Shown here: piece by piece, positions 26,462-35,333 of the stretch | Position numbering within the stretch: the stretch's first letter is position 1 | Layout of the letters: every line of letters starts with the position of its first letter | From: Bryobacteraceae bacterium | GTDB lineage: Bacteria; Acidobacteriota; Terriglobia; Bryobacterales; Bryobacteraceae | Length of the DNA: 57,467 nt | Assembly (NCBI GenBank): GCA_030039005.1 | Contig: JASHQT010000024.1 | Coordinates: 1-57,467 of the forward strand | Direction of reading: 5' to 3' | Notes under the pieces: generated by a model | What the model was told of the DNA's origin: nothing | Seen by the model: only the letters and a program-made list of their open reading frames with translations | Databases searched by the model: none | Translations under genes and position numbers: made by a program

Positions 26462-27697
26462 TCAAGGGGCTGCCCCTTTTAACCTCGCGTCCATTTCCAG
26501 CAGCCCCTTTTTCCGGACCTCCAATTCGTCATACAGCCTATGCAGCTCCGCGTTGGCAAGCTCCAGCGCTTGCAGCCGCTCCTCTGCCGCCTGCTGGTAA
26601 GCCTTCGCCTGTTCGACGAACGCCAGGTCGCGATGGGCCTTCTTGCATAGGCGCGTCAACAGATCGGGCAACTTCACGTCGCTCATAAGCGAGCTCGTGC
26701 GGTGGATCACGGTGGGGATGGGCGGTGTCTGCAAGGGTGCCTTGCCCAGGAACAGCGCGCCGATCGTATAGGACACTTGGTCGGTGTGGAACAGGCTCCC
26801 GGGAACGGGATCCTCGAGCGTAAAATCTCCTAAAATCTCCAGCCCGCTGTGTACGTAGCGCCTGCGTACCTCGGCTGCGCTGTCAGGCGGGTCATGCGGA
26901 GGCGGCAGGTAAGGATTCGCGCCGGCAGCGCCTGGCCCGTAGTCGAAGGTGAGTCCGATGATCCCCCCAGGAGCGAGCAGCCGAGCCATTTCCGATACAG
27001 CCGTCTCTTGATCCCGGCTAGTCAAATGCTCGAGTACCGAACAGCAGATGATGCCGTCCACGCTGCCCGGCGCGATACTCGATAAATCGCGCATGTCACC
27101 GACTTCAGCCCGGTAATTCTCCAGCCGAAAAGCGCCGGCGCAATGCCGACCGGCCTCGACAATCGCGGGGTTCAAATCCACACTGTGAAGGTGGTTGCCC
27201 GCCAGCGCCGCGGAGATCACGATGTGCGAGGCGGGTCCGCCCAAGTCCAGAATGGTCTTGCCGCCCGCAGCCAAACGCAGGGTCTTGTACAGCCAAACAT
27301 ACTCCCACAGCCGGAACGGACGAAGCCCCAGATCGGGTACCAGCTCCAGTTCTCCGGTCGAGCTAATTCGGGCGTCTATGGCGACTGCGAGCAGGTCCAG
27401 CAGCAGAAAGTCCTGCAGGTCGGAGTCACTCGCAAACCGGTCCAGAAAATCGGCCAAGCGCCTCCGGTTCAGTGTTAGACTGATGCTTTCAAGCCCCCGA
27501 GGTAAATTGGAGTCTTCTGGCAGGTATCCGACTAGCTTATTTATCGATTCGCTGAATTCTGTCTCGCCTTGAGACGGCGTCTGCAATCGTGCGGCCTCCG
27601 CTGCTATGGTATCGCGTCCCGGAAAATACCAAACTGCCCGCTGTGCCGGGGACAACGAGCTGCGGCTTGGTTGTTCCCTGGGCGGCGTTGACGGCAT
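26462..27697 (-). CDS. SAM methyltransferase with C-terminal coiled coil
   Basis: 411 residues from the ATG at 27697, chosen because longer in-frame starts run into the divergent sulfotransferase gene. An N-terminal helical region (about 1-140) precedes the SAM domain (about 145-310): motif I ILDLGGPASHIVIS, SVDLNPAIV, VGDMRDLSSIAPGSVDGIICCSVLEHL. Residues about 345-405 form a heptad-rich coiled coil (EERLQALELANAELHRLYDE). A methyltransferase plus coiled coil is the arrangement of WbdD-type O-antigen chain-length terminators, although no kinase domain is present here. A modifying role in the neighbouring glycan pathway is likely. Confidence 0.85.
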   Translation of the reverse strand: MPSTPPREQPSRSSLSPAQRAVWYFPGRDTIAAEAARLQTPSQGETEFSESINKLVGYLPEDSNLPRGLESISLTLNRRRLADFLDRFASDSDLQDFLLLDLLAVAIDARISSTGELELVPDLGLRPFRLWEYVWLYKTLRLAAGGKTILDLGGPASHIVISAALAGNHLHSVDLNPAIVEAGRHCAGAFRLENYRAEVGDMRDLSSIAPGSVDGIICCSVLEHLTSRDQETAVSEMARLLAPGGIIGLTFDYGPGAAGANPYLPPPHDPPDSAAEVRRRYVHSGLEILGDFTLEDPVPGSLFHTDQVSYTIGALFLGKAPLQTPPIPTVIHRTSSLMSDVKLPDLLTRLCKKAHRDLAFVEQAKAYQQAAEERLQALELANAELHRLYDELEVRKKGLLEMDARLKGAAP

Positions 27698-27760
27698 CCT
27701 CCTCAGCAGCTGTGCCCTCGTTCGTCTGAACTGCGGGGTTGGGCGACTTTCGTTAGATTT

Positions 27761-28456
27761 ATGATCGTTTGGCTGGCATCCTATCCGAGGTCCGGAAACA
27801 CATTCATCCGTGCGCTTCTGCATTATCTGTTTGGGTTTGAGACTTATTCGGTCTATCAGGAGAATAACGAAACGCAGATCAGGGACAGCGACACGGAAAC
27901 GCTGCTGCGCCTTGTCGGCCAAACCGACGACTTCAAAGATATGGAAGCGCTTCGGCGCGATACGGCATTACACTTTGTGAAAACCCATGAGCCAGCCCCG
28001 GAAGACGACTTCCCAGCTATTGTTCTGGTCCGCGATGGTCGCGACGCTCTGATTTCTTATGCCTACTACATCCTGAAGACGGAGCGAGGGATTGAGCACC
28101 CCAGCCGGGATATTCTCTGGAGCACGCTGGAGGAGGTAATTACCGGCGACCATTTTGGCGGCTGGAGCCGCAACGTGGGCTCCTGGGTCGGCCGGGTCGG
28201 TCTCCAAAACGTTGTTCGATATGAGCAGCTCATCCAGGAACCGGTGAGTATTGTGACGGCCGCACTGAAGCGCCTGGGCGTGACCAAAGGGCACAGAGCC
28301 ACAGTGCCCACTTTCGAGGAGCTGCACGCTGCCGTTCCCTGGTTCTTCAGAGCGGGACGACCAGGAACATGGTCGAGCGAGATGCCCGCGCACCTTCAGG
28401 AGCTTTTTCTCCAAAGGCACGGTGATACACTGGCGCGACTGGGCTATCGTGATTAG
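27761..28456 (+). CDS. PAPS-dependent sulfotransferase
   Basis: Cytosolic-type sulfotransferase, 231 residues. The 5'-phosphosulfate loop WLASYPRSGNTFIR is at residues 4-17, the catalytic His lies in FVKTHEP, and the 3'-phosphate site is VLVRDGRDALISYAYY (about residue 90). The C-terminal RAGRPGTWSSEM matches the RxGxxGxW signature that closes over PAPS. It transfers sulfate from PAPS to a hydroxyl or amine acceptor; next to this locus a sugar or glycolipid is the reasonable guess. Divergent from the coiled-coil methyltransferase with only 63 bases between, which must hold both promoters. Confidence 0.9.
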   Translation: MIVWLASYPRSGNTFIRALLHYLFGFETYSVYQENNETQIRDSDTETLLRLVGQTDDFKDMEALRRDTALHFVKTHEPAPEDDFPAIVLVRDGRDALISYAYYILKTERGIEHPSRDILWSTLEEVITGDHFGGWSRNVGSWVGRVGLQNVVRYEQLIQEPVSIVTAALKRLGVTKGHRATVPTFEELHAAVPWFFRAGRPGTWSSEMPAHLQELFLQRHGDTLARLGYRD

Positions 28457-28459
28457 CGT

Positions 28460-28891
28460 TTAGGCCCGCCTTTCCCAGGGTTCGATTCCGCCTGGCACCG
28501 CCCGCAGCAAGGGATGCGGTTTTATCGTGGCGGATTTCAGCAGGCGCAAACGCGACGGATTGCGCGCCCGCAGCTTGCGCTTTAGATGATCGAGCTCGAA
28601 TTCCAGTTGGCCTTGCGTGACGGTGATCGAATCGATGCGCGGTCTGGGCCTTGCAATTTTGGAGGCGTCGAAATTGTAGCCGCGCGCCTCGGCCTCATCC
28701 GCCACGGCCCGGAGATAGGCGCCGATGGCCGCCAGGGGATTTCCCGTGGCACGAAATCGATCGAGCTGCGGGTGAGAGCGATAGCCTTTGGTTTGACCGA
28801 GCAGCACCTTCTGTGCGAGCAGGCCCTCGCGCCAGAGAGCCACTAGTCCTTGAGGATCGAGCAGCGATGGGTGCAATGACCAGAGCCGCAC
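28460..28891 (-). CDS. pyrimidine-dimer DNA glycosylase-like protein
   Basis: 143 residues starting with GTG. The N-terminus MRLWSLHPSLLDPQGLVALW and the segment AQKVLLGQTKGYRSHPQLDRF are the pattern of bacterial proteins commonly annotated as pyrimidine dimer DNA glycosylase/endonuclease V (Pfam Pyr_excise). Residues about 105-143 are basic (LKRKLRARNPSRLRLLKS), fitting nucleic-acid binding. I assign it by recognition of that pattern; the catalytic N-terminal amine chemistry of T4 endonuclease V cannot be confirmed here. It lies 10 bases downstream of the co-directional amidohydrolase and converges on the sulfotransferase. Confidence 0.65.
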   Translation of the reverse strand: MRLWSLHPSLLDPQGLVALWREGLLAQKVLLGQTKGYRSHPQLDRFRATGNPLAAIGAYLRAVADEAEARGYNFDASKIARPRPRIDSITVTQGQLEFELDHLKRKLRARNPSRLRLLKSATIKPHPLLRAVPGGIEPWERRA

Positions 28892-28901
28892 GCCGGGCAG
28901 A

Positions 28902-30110
28902 TTAGCGCTTATCTACAACGACTACTCCGCCCTTGACCACCAGCTTCGTCTTGAGCCAGTTCCAATAGCCTTCGAGCGGATCGCCACCGAGGAGAATGAT
29001 GTCGGCCAGCTTGCCAGGTTCGAGCGTTCCCAATTGATCGCCCATTTGAATATAGGAGGCGGTATTTGGCCCCATCATCTTGATGAGATCGCGCATGGAG
29101 AACATCACGTTCAGCATCTTGAGCTCGTGATCCAGGCCCGCCTTGGGATCATAATTGGTATCGGTGCAGTAGCCGAGCGTGACGCCGGCGTCCCAGACGG
29201 TGCGCGCGTTCACGGGCATGTATCCGGCTTCCTGGCCGACTCGCACGCCATCCAGGTAGTCGCCGTCGATGATGTCCGCGGGCCACGCCTTGCCGTCGCG
29301 AAAGCGCGGGGTGTTGTCGTTGGCGAAAACGCCGAAGACGGGCGAGCCGAAGCTAGTCGTGCCGAGCACCTTCACGCCTGCCGCCGCCACTTTCTGCGCT
29401 TGCGCCTTGGTCACCCAATCCTTGTTGGGAAGGTGAACCAGCAGCGGAACGCCGGCATCCACCGCCGCTATCATCGCGGAAGAACTGACGGCATGCACCT
29501 GGACGATGACTCCGACCTTTTTCGCTTCGTCCACCACGGCGCGCAGCACTTCCAACTCATGCGCGCTGGGGCCGGGGATGGGCGTGAGCGCGATTTCGCC
29601 GGTGAATTTCACGCCCAGATCCGCCATATGCCGCACCGCGGCGCGCGCGCTTTCCGGTGTGCTCTGAGCCAGACGAATGAAGGAGCCGGAGGGGATGATG
29701 CGCGGCCCGTTGATCATGCCGCTATTGATGTGATCGCGCAACGTAATGTTGCCTTCCGCCGGACCGCCGCCCGAGAGCACGGTGGTATAACCGGCTTCGA
29801 GCAACGCCTGCATCTCGGCTTTTTCGTTGGGGCCGGTGTTAATGTGGCGATGGCCGTCGATAAAGCCGGGCATGGCTGTCATGCCTTGGGCGTCGATGAG
29901 TTTGCCGGCCGTCGCGGAAGGATCGCCTGCGGCGACCGAAGCGACCTTTCCGCCGCGAACGAGGATGTACCCGCGCTCGATCACGCTGGCATCGGGGCCG
30001 ATGATGCGGGCGTTGGTGATGGTGAGGTCCTGTGCGGATAGGGCCGCGGCGAGCGGGGCGAAGCCGGCAAACGTGAGGGCGGCGAGTCGTGCGAACGAGG
30101 TCCGTTTCAT
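28902..30110 (-). CDS. secreted amidohydrolase-family metal hydrolase
   Basis: Imidazolonepropionase/dihydroorotase-like amidohydrolase, 402 residues from the ATG at 30110 that opens a signal peptide (MKRTSFARLAALTFAGFAPL, cut after LSAQ). The beta-sandwich start (TITNARIIGPDASVI) leads to the first metal motif GFIDGHRHIN (HxH), a later His in VQVHAVS and HLPNKD, and a probable catalytic Asp in GYCTDTNYD. ADIILLGGDPLEGYWNW closes the sandwich domain. Substrate unknown; exported copies in acidobacteria often act on small amides or dipeptides. Divergent from the ABC permease at 30184, with 73 bases between. Confidence 0.88.
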   Translation of the reverse strand: MKRTSFARLAALTFAGFAPLAAALSAQDLTITNARIIGPDASVIERGYILVRGGKVASVAAGDPSATAGKLIDAQGMTAMPGFIDGHRHINTGPNEKAEMQALLEAGYTTVLSGGGPAEGNITLRDHINSGMINGPRIIPSGSFIRLAQSTPESARAAVRHMADLGVKFTGEIALTPIPGPSAHELEVLRAVVDEAKKVGVIVQVHAVSSSAMIAAVDAGVPLLVHLPNKDWVTKAQAQKVAAAGVKVLGTTSFGSPVFGVFANDNTPRFRDGKAWPADIIDGDYLDGVRVGQEAGYMPVNARTVWDAGVTLGYCTDTNYDPKAGLDHELKMLNVMFSMRDLIKMMGPNTASYIQMGDQLGTLEPGKLADIILLGGDPLEGYWNWLKTKLVVKGGVVVVDKR

Positions 30111-30183
30111 AGGAAGCATCCAATATACAACCAGTCCTATACAACCAGCGGCGGCACCCTTCGCGCGGGTGGATAATGAATCC

Positions 30184-32670
30184 ATGCCGCCGTGGCTGCA
30201 AGACTTACGTTGTGCTTTTCGCCAATTGCGCAAGACTCCGGGCGTGGCAGTGCTGGCTGTCTGCACGCTGGCGCTGGGGGTGGGCGGGAACACGGCGATA
30301 TTCACGGTAATCGAGAACGTAATCCTGCGGCCGCTGGCGTATGCGCACCCCGACCGGCTGATTTCGATCGGTTCTGCGGCGGACAAAAACACGATCGGCG
30401 CGACCTCGTGGCTCAATTACCGCGATATTCGCGGCCAGGCTCGCCAGTTGCGCGATGTTGCGGCGTATTCACAGGATGTGAGCGTAGTACAGACGGAGGA
30501 CGAATCCGAAAGTGTCGTGGCGCCGCGAGTGACGCCGAATCTGTTTGCGATTTTAGGCGCGCGGCCGTTGCTGGGCCGCACCTTCACCGGAGCGGAAGGC
30601 CAGGCGGGCGGGGCGCAGAGCGCAATCCTCTCCGAAGGCCTGTGGCGCGAGGCGTTTCATTCCGACCCCCAGGTTCTGGGGCGTCTGGTGAAGATCGGCG
30701 GTATCGCTCGCACCGTGGTGGGCGTAATGCCTGACGCGTTTCGCTTTCCGGAATTGGCCGGGCCGGACGTGCACAAGGGTTTGTGGCTGCCGTTGCAGCC
30801 GACGGCGGAAATGCTCAAGGGGCGGGGCTATGTGTTCCTGAATATCCTGGGCGAGCTGCGTTCGGGCGCGAGCGTCGCGCAGGTGCAGCAGGAACTGAAC
30901 GCCATCGCCGCGCACATTCCGCGCGACGCGGGCAGCCAGCCGGTGGCGTTGCGGTGCATTCCGTACCTCGAAACGCTCATCGGGCCGGCCCGCCCGGTTC
31001 TGTATTCGCTGTCGGCAGCGTTGGTGCTGGTGCTGCTGATCGCCTGTACGAACGTGTCGAATCTGCTGATCGCCCGTTGTCTCGCCCGCCAGCATGAGTT
31101 CGCCGTGCGGGCGTCTTTGGGCGCGGGGCGCTGGCAACTGATCCGGCAGATGCTGGCCGAAGGTCTGGCGTTGAGCGTGCTCGGCGGCCTGGCCGGCGTT
31201 TTGCTCGCCGACTGGGCGATCCTCGGCGTACATAAGCTCCCTGCGGGCACACTCCCGCGCGGGGATTCCGTTGCGATTCATTGGACCATCGTGCTGGCGC
31301 TGGCGGCGATTGCCATCGCGACCACGGTTTTATCCTCGCTAGTGCCCGCGCTTCTGGTGGCGCGGTCTAGTCCCCAGGCGGCTTTGCAGGCCGGAACGCG
31401 AGGCATGGTCTCGCGGTCGATGAGCGGCAGACTGAGCGGGTGGCTGGTGGCGGGCGAGGTGGCGCTCTCCACGCTGCTGCTGGTGGGAACCGGACTCCTG
31501 TTTCATACGTTGTGGAACCTGGAGCGTGCGCGGTTGGGGATCGTCGCCACTCGCGTCACCACATTCACCGCTATGCCGGCCGATTCGGCGGGTTTTTCCT
31601 CGATGGCGGTTTCCGAAGATACCAGCCACGCGCCCCCTTCTGTGGCCACGCTCATTTACGGGCCGGTGCTGGACCGCATCCGCCAATTGCCCGACGTGGA
31701 AAGTGCGGCTTTGGCGACGTCGCGGCCGCTTTCAGGGATGGACGTGAGCAGCAGCTTCGAGATCTCCGGCCAGCCCAAGAATCCCGCAAACGATCGCGAC
31801 GCACGCGTTTCGGCGGTCAGTGGAGATTATGCGCGCACCTTGGGAACGGCGCTGGTGCGCGGACGCATGATCGAGAGTGCGGATGTCGCGGCGGCTCCGT
31901 TTGTCGCGGTGGTCAACGAGGCATTCGCGAAGAAATATTTTGCCGGCCAGGACCCGCTGGGGAAGCGCATCGAGCTAGGCGGCAAGGACACGGGAATGGT
32001 TCAGCCCTACGCGATTGTGGGCATTTTGGCCAACCAGGTAGAAGACAAGGTTGGCGGGGAAGTGCAGCCGCTGATCCTGTTGTCGCAACAACAGATCCCG
32101 ACGACGTCGCTGTTCTACCAGGCGCTGCTCAAAACCGTGGTCAGCTTTGTGGTGAAGACGCGCGCAGACACGCCGGTCGCCGCGGAGATGCGTGGGCTGT
32201 TTCATCAGGCCGCGCCGGGCTTTGCGCTGGATGATTTTCAGACCATACAGGAGGCAATCGGGAAAAACACCTTCAGCCAGCGCCTGGGATTGTATCTTGT
32301 GGGCCTGTTCGCCGCACTGGCGGCGGCGATGGTGTTTGCCGGGCTTTACGGAGTGCTTTCGCAGGTGGTGAGCTACCGGCGACGGGAAATCGGATTGCGC
32401 ATGGCTCTAGGCGCGACGCAACAGGGCATCGCGCGGCTGGTATTGCGGCAGGCAATGAGCGTGATCGGCTGGGGACTGGCCATCGGTCTGATCCTGGCGC
32501 TTGCGGCGGGCCGATTTGTAGAAAGCTACTTGTACCAAGTCCGCCCGCTCGATGTGTTCACCTATCTAGGTGTCGCGGTGATGTTGTGCGCCATCGGACT
32601 CGCCGCGGTTCTGGTTCCGGCGCGCCGCGCGGTGGCGATTGATCCGATGCAGGCGTTGCGCGAGGATTAG
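30184..32670 (+). CDS. ABC permease, acidobacterial duplicated orphan type (ADOP)
   Basis: MacB/FtsX-like permease with two repeated halves, 828 residues from the ATG at 30184 (the open frame upstream is antisense to the amidohydrolase). Each half has a periplasmic MacB core (about 50-280 and 440-680) and FtsX spans. Landmarks are LRCAFRQLRKTPG at the N-terminus, SNLLIARCLARQHEFAVRASLGAGRWQLIRQ in the middle and SYRRREIGLRMALGATQQGIARLV near the end, with the closing VPARRAVAIDPMQALRED. Such permeases occur alone, without a neighbouring ATPase, in acidobacteria. Cargo unknown; macrolide- or lipoprotein-type efflux is the family analogy. Confidence 0.92.
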   Translation: MPPWLQDLRCAFRQLRKTPGVAVLAVCTLALGVGGNTAIFTVIENVILRPLAYAHPDRLISIGSAADKNTIGATSWLNYRDIRGQARQLRDVAAYSQDVSVVQTEDESESVVAPRVTPNLFAILGARPLLGRTFTGAEGQAGGAQSAILSEGLWREAFHSDPQVLGRLVKIGGIARTVVGVMPDAFRFPELAGPDVHKGLWLPLQPTAEMLKGRGYVFLNILGELRSGASVAQVQQELNAIAAHIPRDAGSQPVALRCIPYLETLIGPARPVLYSLSAALVLVLLIACTNVSNLLIARCLARQHEFAVRASLGAGRWQLIRQMLAEGLALSVLGGLAGVLLADWAILGVHKLPAGTLPRGDSVAIHWTIVLALAAIAIATTVLSSLVPALLVARSSPQAALQAGTRGMVSRSMSGRLSGWLVAGEVALSTLLLVGTGLLFHTLWNLERARLGIVATRVTTFTAMPADSAGFSSMAVSEDTSHAPPSVATLIYGPVLDRIRQLPDVESAALATSRPLSGMDVSSSFEISGQPKNPANDRDARVSAVSGDYARTLGTALVRGRMIESADVAAAPFVAVVNEAFAKKYFAGQDPLGKRIELGGKDTGMVQPYAIVGILANQVEDKVGGEVQPLILLSQQQIPTTSLFYQALLKTVVSFVVKTRADTPVAAEMRGLFHQAAPGFALDDFQTIQEAIGKNTFSQRLGLYLVGLFAALAAAMVFAGLYGVLSQVVSYRRREIGLRMALGATQQGIARLVLRQAMSVIGWGLAIGLILALAAGRFVESYLYQVRPLDVFTYLGVAVMLCAIGLAAVLVPARRAVAIDPMQALRED

Positions 32671-32692
32671 CCGGCGCCGTTCACACGCCGGC
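32670..32692. terminator. hairpin between convergent permease and esterase genes
   Basis: GCCGGCG (32670-32676) pairs with CGCCGGC (32686-32692) over a nine-base loop. It starts at the permease stop codon and covers the last codons of the esterase. A bidirectional terminator is the likely role, although neither side has a clear T-tract. Confidence 0.45.
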
Positions 32693-33652
32693 CTGTTTGG
32701 TAAGACCCGACGCGATCGCCTCCCCTACTACCTGGATCGCCTTCCGGCCATCGGGAATAATGCCGTGCATCGAAACGAAGCCGTGAATCATGCCGTCGTA
32801 GCGGTGGAGGGCGACGGGCACTCCGGCTTGTTCCAGACGCCAGGCATATGCTTCGCCCTCGTCGCGCAGAGGATCGAACTCGGCGGTGATGACCAACGCG
32901 GGCGGAAGGCCGCCGAGGTTCGAGGCGAGCAGCGGCGAGACTTCGGGATGAGTCACAAGATCCGGGTTCGCGAGATAATGTCGGGTGAGATATTGCATTC
33001 CGCTGCGGCCAAGAAAATAGCCTTCGCCGAACTGGCGGTGCGATTCGGTTTCGAACGAACTCTGGTCGGTCACCGGGTAAATCAATATCTGCGCGGCCAG
33101 AGAGGGACCACCGGCATCGCGGCAGCGCATCGCGACCACAGTGGCGAGATTGCCGCCTGCGCTGTCGCCGCCCACCGAAATGTTGCGCGCATCGATGCCC
33201 AGGCGCTCGGCATTGGCCGCGACCCAGCGGGTGGCCGCGTAGGCATCGTCGACGCCCGCCGGAAACTGGTGTTCGGGCGCGAGGCGGTAATCCACCGCGA
33301 TGATCACCGCGCCGGAATCCTTGGCCAAAGCACGGCAGACGCTGTCGTGCGATTCCAAATCCCCGAAGAGAAACCCGCCGCCGTGAAAATACACCAGCGC
33401 GGGAGGAAGGCCCCCGGCGCCGTCAGAGTACACGCGGATGGGCAAATCGCTGCCCGGTCCGGGAATGGTGAGGTCTTCCACACGCGCCAATGGTTCCGGC
33501 GCGCCGCGCAGCGCGGCCAGCCCTTCCCTGGGGTTTTGGCGAAATTGTGCAGGCTCGAAACTTTCCATCGGTGGACCGCCTTGCTGATCCATCATCTCGA
33601 GTATCGCGCGCACAGCCGGGTGCAGCCGTTCACTTCGCGTAATCGCCGCCAT
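32681..33652 (-). CDS. HSL-family alpha/beta hydrolase (acetyl esterase/lipase)
   Basis: Hormone-sensitive-lipase-type esterase, 323 residues. The ATG at 33652 was chosen because GGAGG sits six bases upstream; a TTG at 33670 is a longer in-frame alternative. The oxyanion-hole motif YFHGGGFLFGD (about residue 90), nucleophile elbow GGDSAGGN (about 160), acid in TAEFDPLRDEGEAY and His in DGMIHGFVSM form the full HSL signature. It hydrolyses short-chain esters. No signal peptide. Its start faces the tannase gene 64 bases away, so the two may share a divergent control region. Confidence 0.93.
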   Translation of the reverse strand: MAAITRSERLHPAVRAILEMMDQQGGPPMESFEPAQFRQNPREGLAALRGAPEPLARVEDLTIPGPGSDLPIRVYSDGAGGLPPALVYFHGGGFLFGDLESHDSVCRALAKDSGAVIIAVDYRLAPEHQFPAGVDDAYAATRWVAANAERLGIDARNISVGGDSAGGNLATVVAMRCRDAGGPSLAAQILIYPVTDQSSFETESHRQFGEGYFLGRSGMQYLTRHYLANPDLVTHPEVSPLLASNLGGLPPALVITAEFDPLRDEGEAYAWRLEQAGVPVALHRYDGMIHGFVSMHGIIPDGRKAIQVVGEAIASGLTKQAGV

Positions 33653-33716
33653 AGCGAACCTCCGGACCAATCATACATCGGAGTCGGGTAGACTAGGCGA
33701 ACGAGGAGAGACCCGG

Positions 33717-35333
33717 ATGCGGCTCGGCGGAACGTTGGCTGTAGTGATGACTTCCTTCAGCGGGATGGCGCTGGGCGCCACGTGCGACAGCGTCGCGCAG
33801 CTGCAGCTTCCCGATACGAAGATCACGGCCGCGAAAATGGTCGCGGCGGGAGAATTTACACCGCCGGAGGGCGCAGCCAATCCGGCCGATGCAGCCGAAT
33901 ACCTGAAACTGCCGGCGTTCTGCCGTGTCGCCGGTGCGATTCATCCGTCGAGCGATTCGGATATCGAGTTCGAAGTCTGGATGCCGATGTCGGGATGGAA
34001 CGGCAGATATCTTGGCGTAGGCAACGGTGGATTTGCCGGTTCCATCAACTACAATGCGCGCGGCGCGGGCAACGCACCGGGTATGGCGCAGGCGCTCGAA
34101 ACCGGATACGCGACTTCTTCGACGGACACGGGGCATGAAGCCGCAACCACAAATGCCGATTGGGCCGTGGGGCATCCCGAGAAGGTGATCGATTACGGCT
34201 ACCGCGCGATTCACGCGACGGCGTTGGACGCGAAGGCGATTATCGGGGCGTTTTACGGAAACGATCCGAAATCCTATTTCAGCAGTTGTTCCAACGGCGG
34301 ACGCCAGGCGCTGATGGAGGCGCAACGCTATCCGGCCGATTACACCGGCATCGTCGCGGGCGATCCCGCCTGGTTTGCGACGCGTCTGAGCGCCGCCCAG
34401 ATCTGGAATGTCCAGGCGCTGATGTCGGATGAGGCGAGCTATATCCCGGCGAGCAAGATTCCAGCTATCTCCGGCGCGGTTCTCGATAAGTGCGATGCGC
34501 TCGACGGAGTGAAAGACGGCGTGATCGACGATCCGCGGCAGTGCCACTTCGATCCGGCGGTCCTTCTGTGCAAAGGCGCGGACGCGAACACGTGCCTGAC
34601 CGCGCCGCAGGTGGAGACGCTGAAGAAGATCTATGCCGGGCCAACGAACTCATCGGGTCAGCAGGTTTTTCCGGGAATTTTTCCGGGCAGCGAAGGCGGG
34701 CCGGGTGGATGGGGGCTGTGGATCGTCGGCGCGCAGCCCGGAAAAAGCTTGAATTATTCGTTCGGCGTCGGAGCGCTGGCCAAGATGGTCTACCAGGATC
34801 CGCAGTGGGACTTCCGGCGCTTCAATTTCGATCGCGAGGTCGCGCTTTTGGACGATAAGCTGGGGCCGGTGCGCAATGCGACGAACGCCGATCTGAAGAG
34901 GTTCAAGGATCGCGGAGGAAAGCTGATCCTGTATCACGGCTGGGCCGATCCGGACATTTCGCCGCTGAGCACGGTGAACTATTACGACAATGTCATCGCC
35001 AAAATGGGCCGAAAGAGCGCCGAGGATTTTGTGCGCGTCTACCTGGCGCCGGGTATGCAGCATTGTGGAGGCGGCGCGGGCGCTACGGTGTTGGGTGCGG
35101 TTCCCGGTTCGGGCGCCGAACCGCGGCTGGGCGTTCAGGCTGCGATCGAGCGCTGGGTGGAGAAAGGCGACGCGCCGGCGGAGATCGTCGCGACGAAGTA
35201 CAAGAATCCCCTGAACCCACAAGCGGGCGTGGCTGGAACGCGGCCGATTTGCGCCTATCCCAAGATCGCGCGCTATAAAGGCAGCGGCAGCACGGACGAC
35301 GCAGCCAATTTTACTTGCGCGGACGATCGCTAA
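33717..35333 (+). CDS. tannase/feruloyl-esterase-family secreted esterase
   Basis: 538-residue esterase of the tannase/feruloyl esterase/MHETase family. A signal peptide (MRLGGTLAVVMTSFSGMALG) leads the protein, and GAGGAGA lies just ahead of the ATG. The family CS-D-HC arrangement is complete: Cys191-Ser192 in SSCSNGGRQ, Asp411 in GWADPDISP and His449-Cys450 in GMQHCGGG, where the adjacent cysteines form the characteristic disulfide. A lid contains the calcium-loop-like CDALDGVKDGVIDDP. It likely cleaves plant phenolic esters (gallate, ferulate or similar) in the periplasm or outside the cell. Four bases overlap with the convergent ankyrin gene. Confidence 0.92.
   Translation: MRLGGTLAVVMTSFSGMALGATCDSVAQLQLPDTKITAAKMVAAGEFTPPEGAANPADAAEYLKLPAFCRVAGAIHPSSDSDIEFEVWMPMSGWNGRYLGVGNGGFAGSINYNARGAGNAPGMAQALETGYATSSTDTGHEAATTNADWAVGHPEKVIDYGYRAIHATALDAKAIIGAFYGNDPKSYFSSCSNGGRQALMEAQRYPADYTGIVAGDPAWFATRLSAAQIWNVQALMSDEASYIPASKIPAISGAVLDKCDALDGVKDGVIDDPRQCHFDPAVLLCKGADANTCLTAPQVETLKKIYAGPTNSSGQQVFPGIFPGSEGGPGGWGLWIVGAQPGKSLNYSFGVGALAKMVYQDPQWDFRRFNFDREVALLDDKLGPVRNATNADLKRFKDRGGKLILYHGWADPDISPLSTVNYYDNVIAKMGRKSAEDFVRVYLAPGMQHCGGGAGATVLGAVPGSGAEPRLGVQAAIERWVEKGDAPAEIVATKYKNPLNPQAGVAGTRPICAYPKIARYKGSGSTDDAANFTCADDR

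Noticed and set aside
29034..30041. 335-codon open frame antisense to the amidohydrolase
   Set aside because: No domain or start signal, composition typical of a shadow; the opposite strand has full amidohydrolase motifs.
29827..30183. 119-codon N-terminal extension of the ABC permease at 30184
   Set aside because: It is antisense to the amidohydrolase, and the permease family starts at the helix before LRCAFRQLRKTPG.
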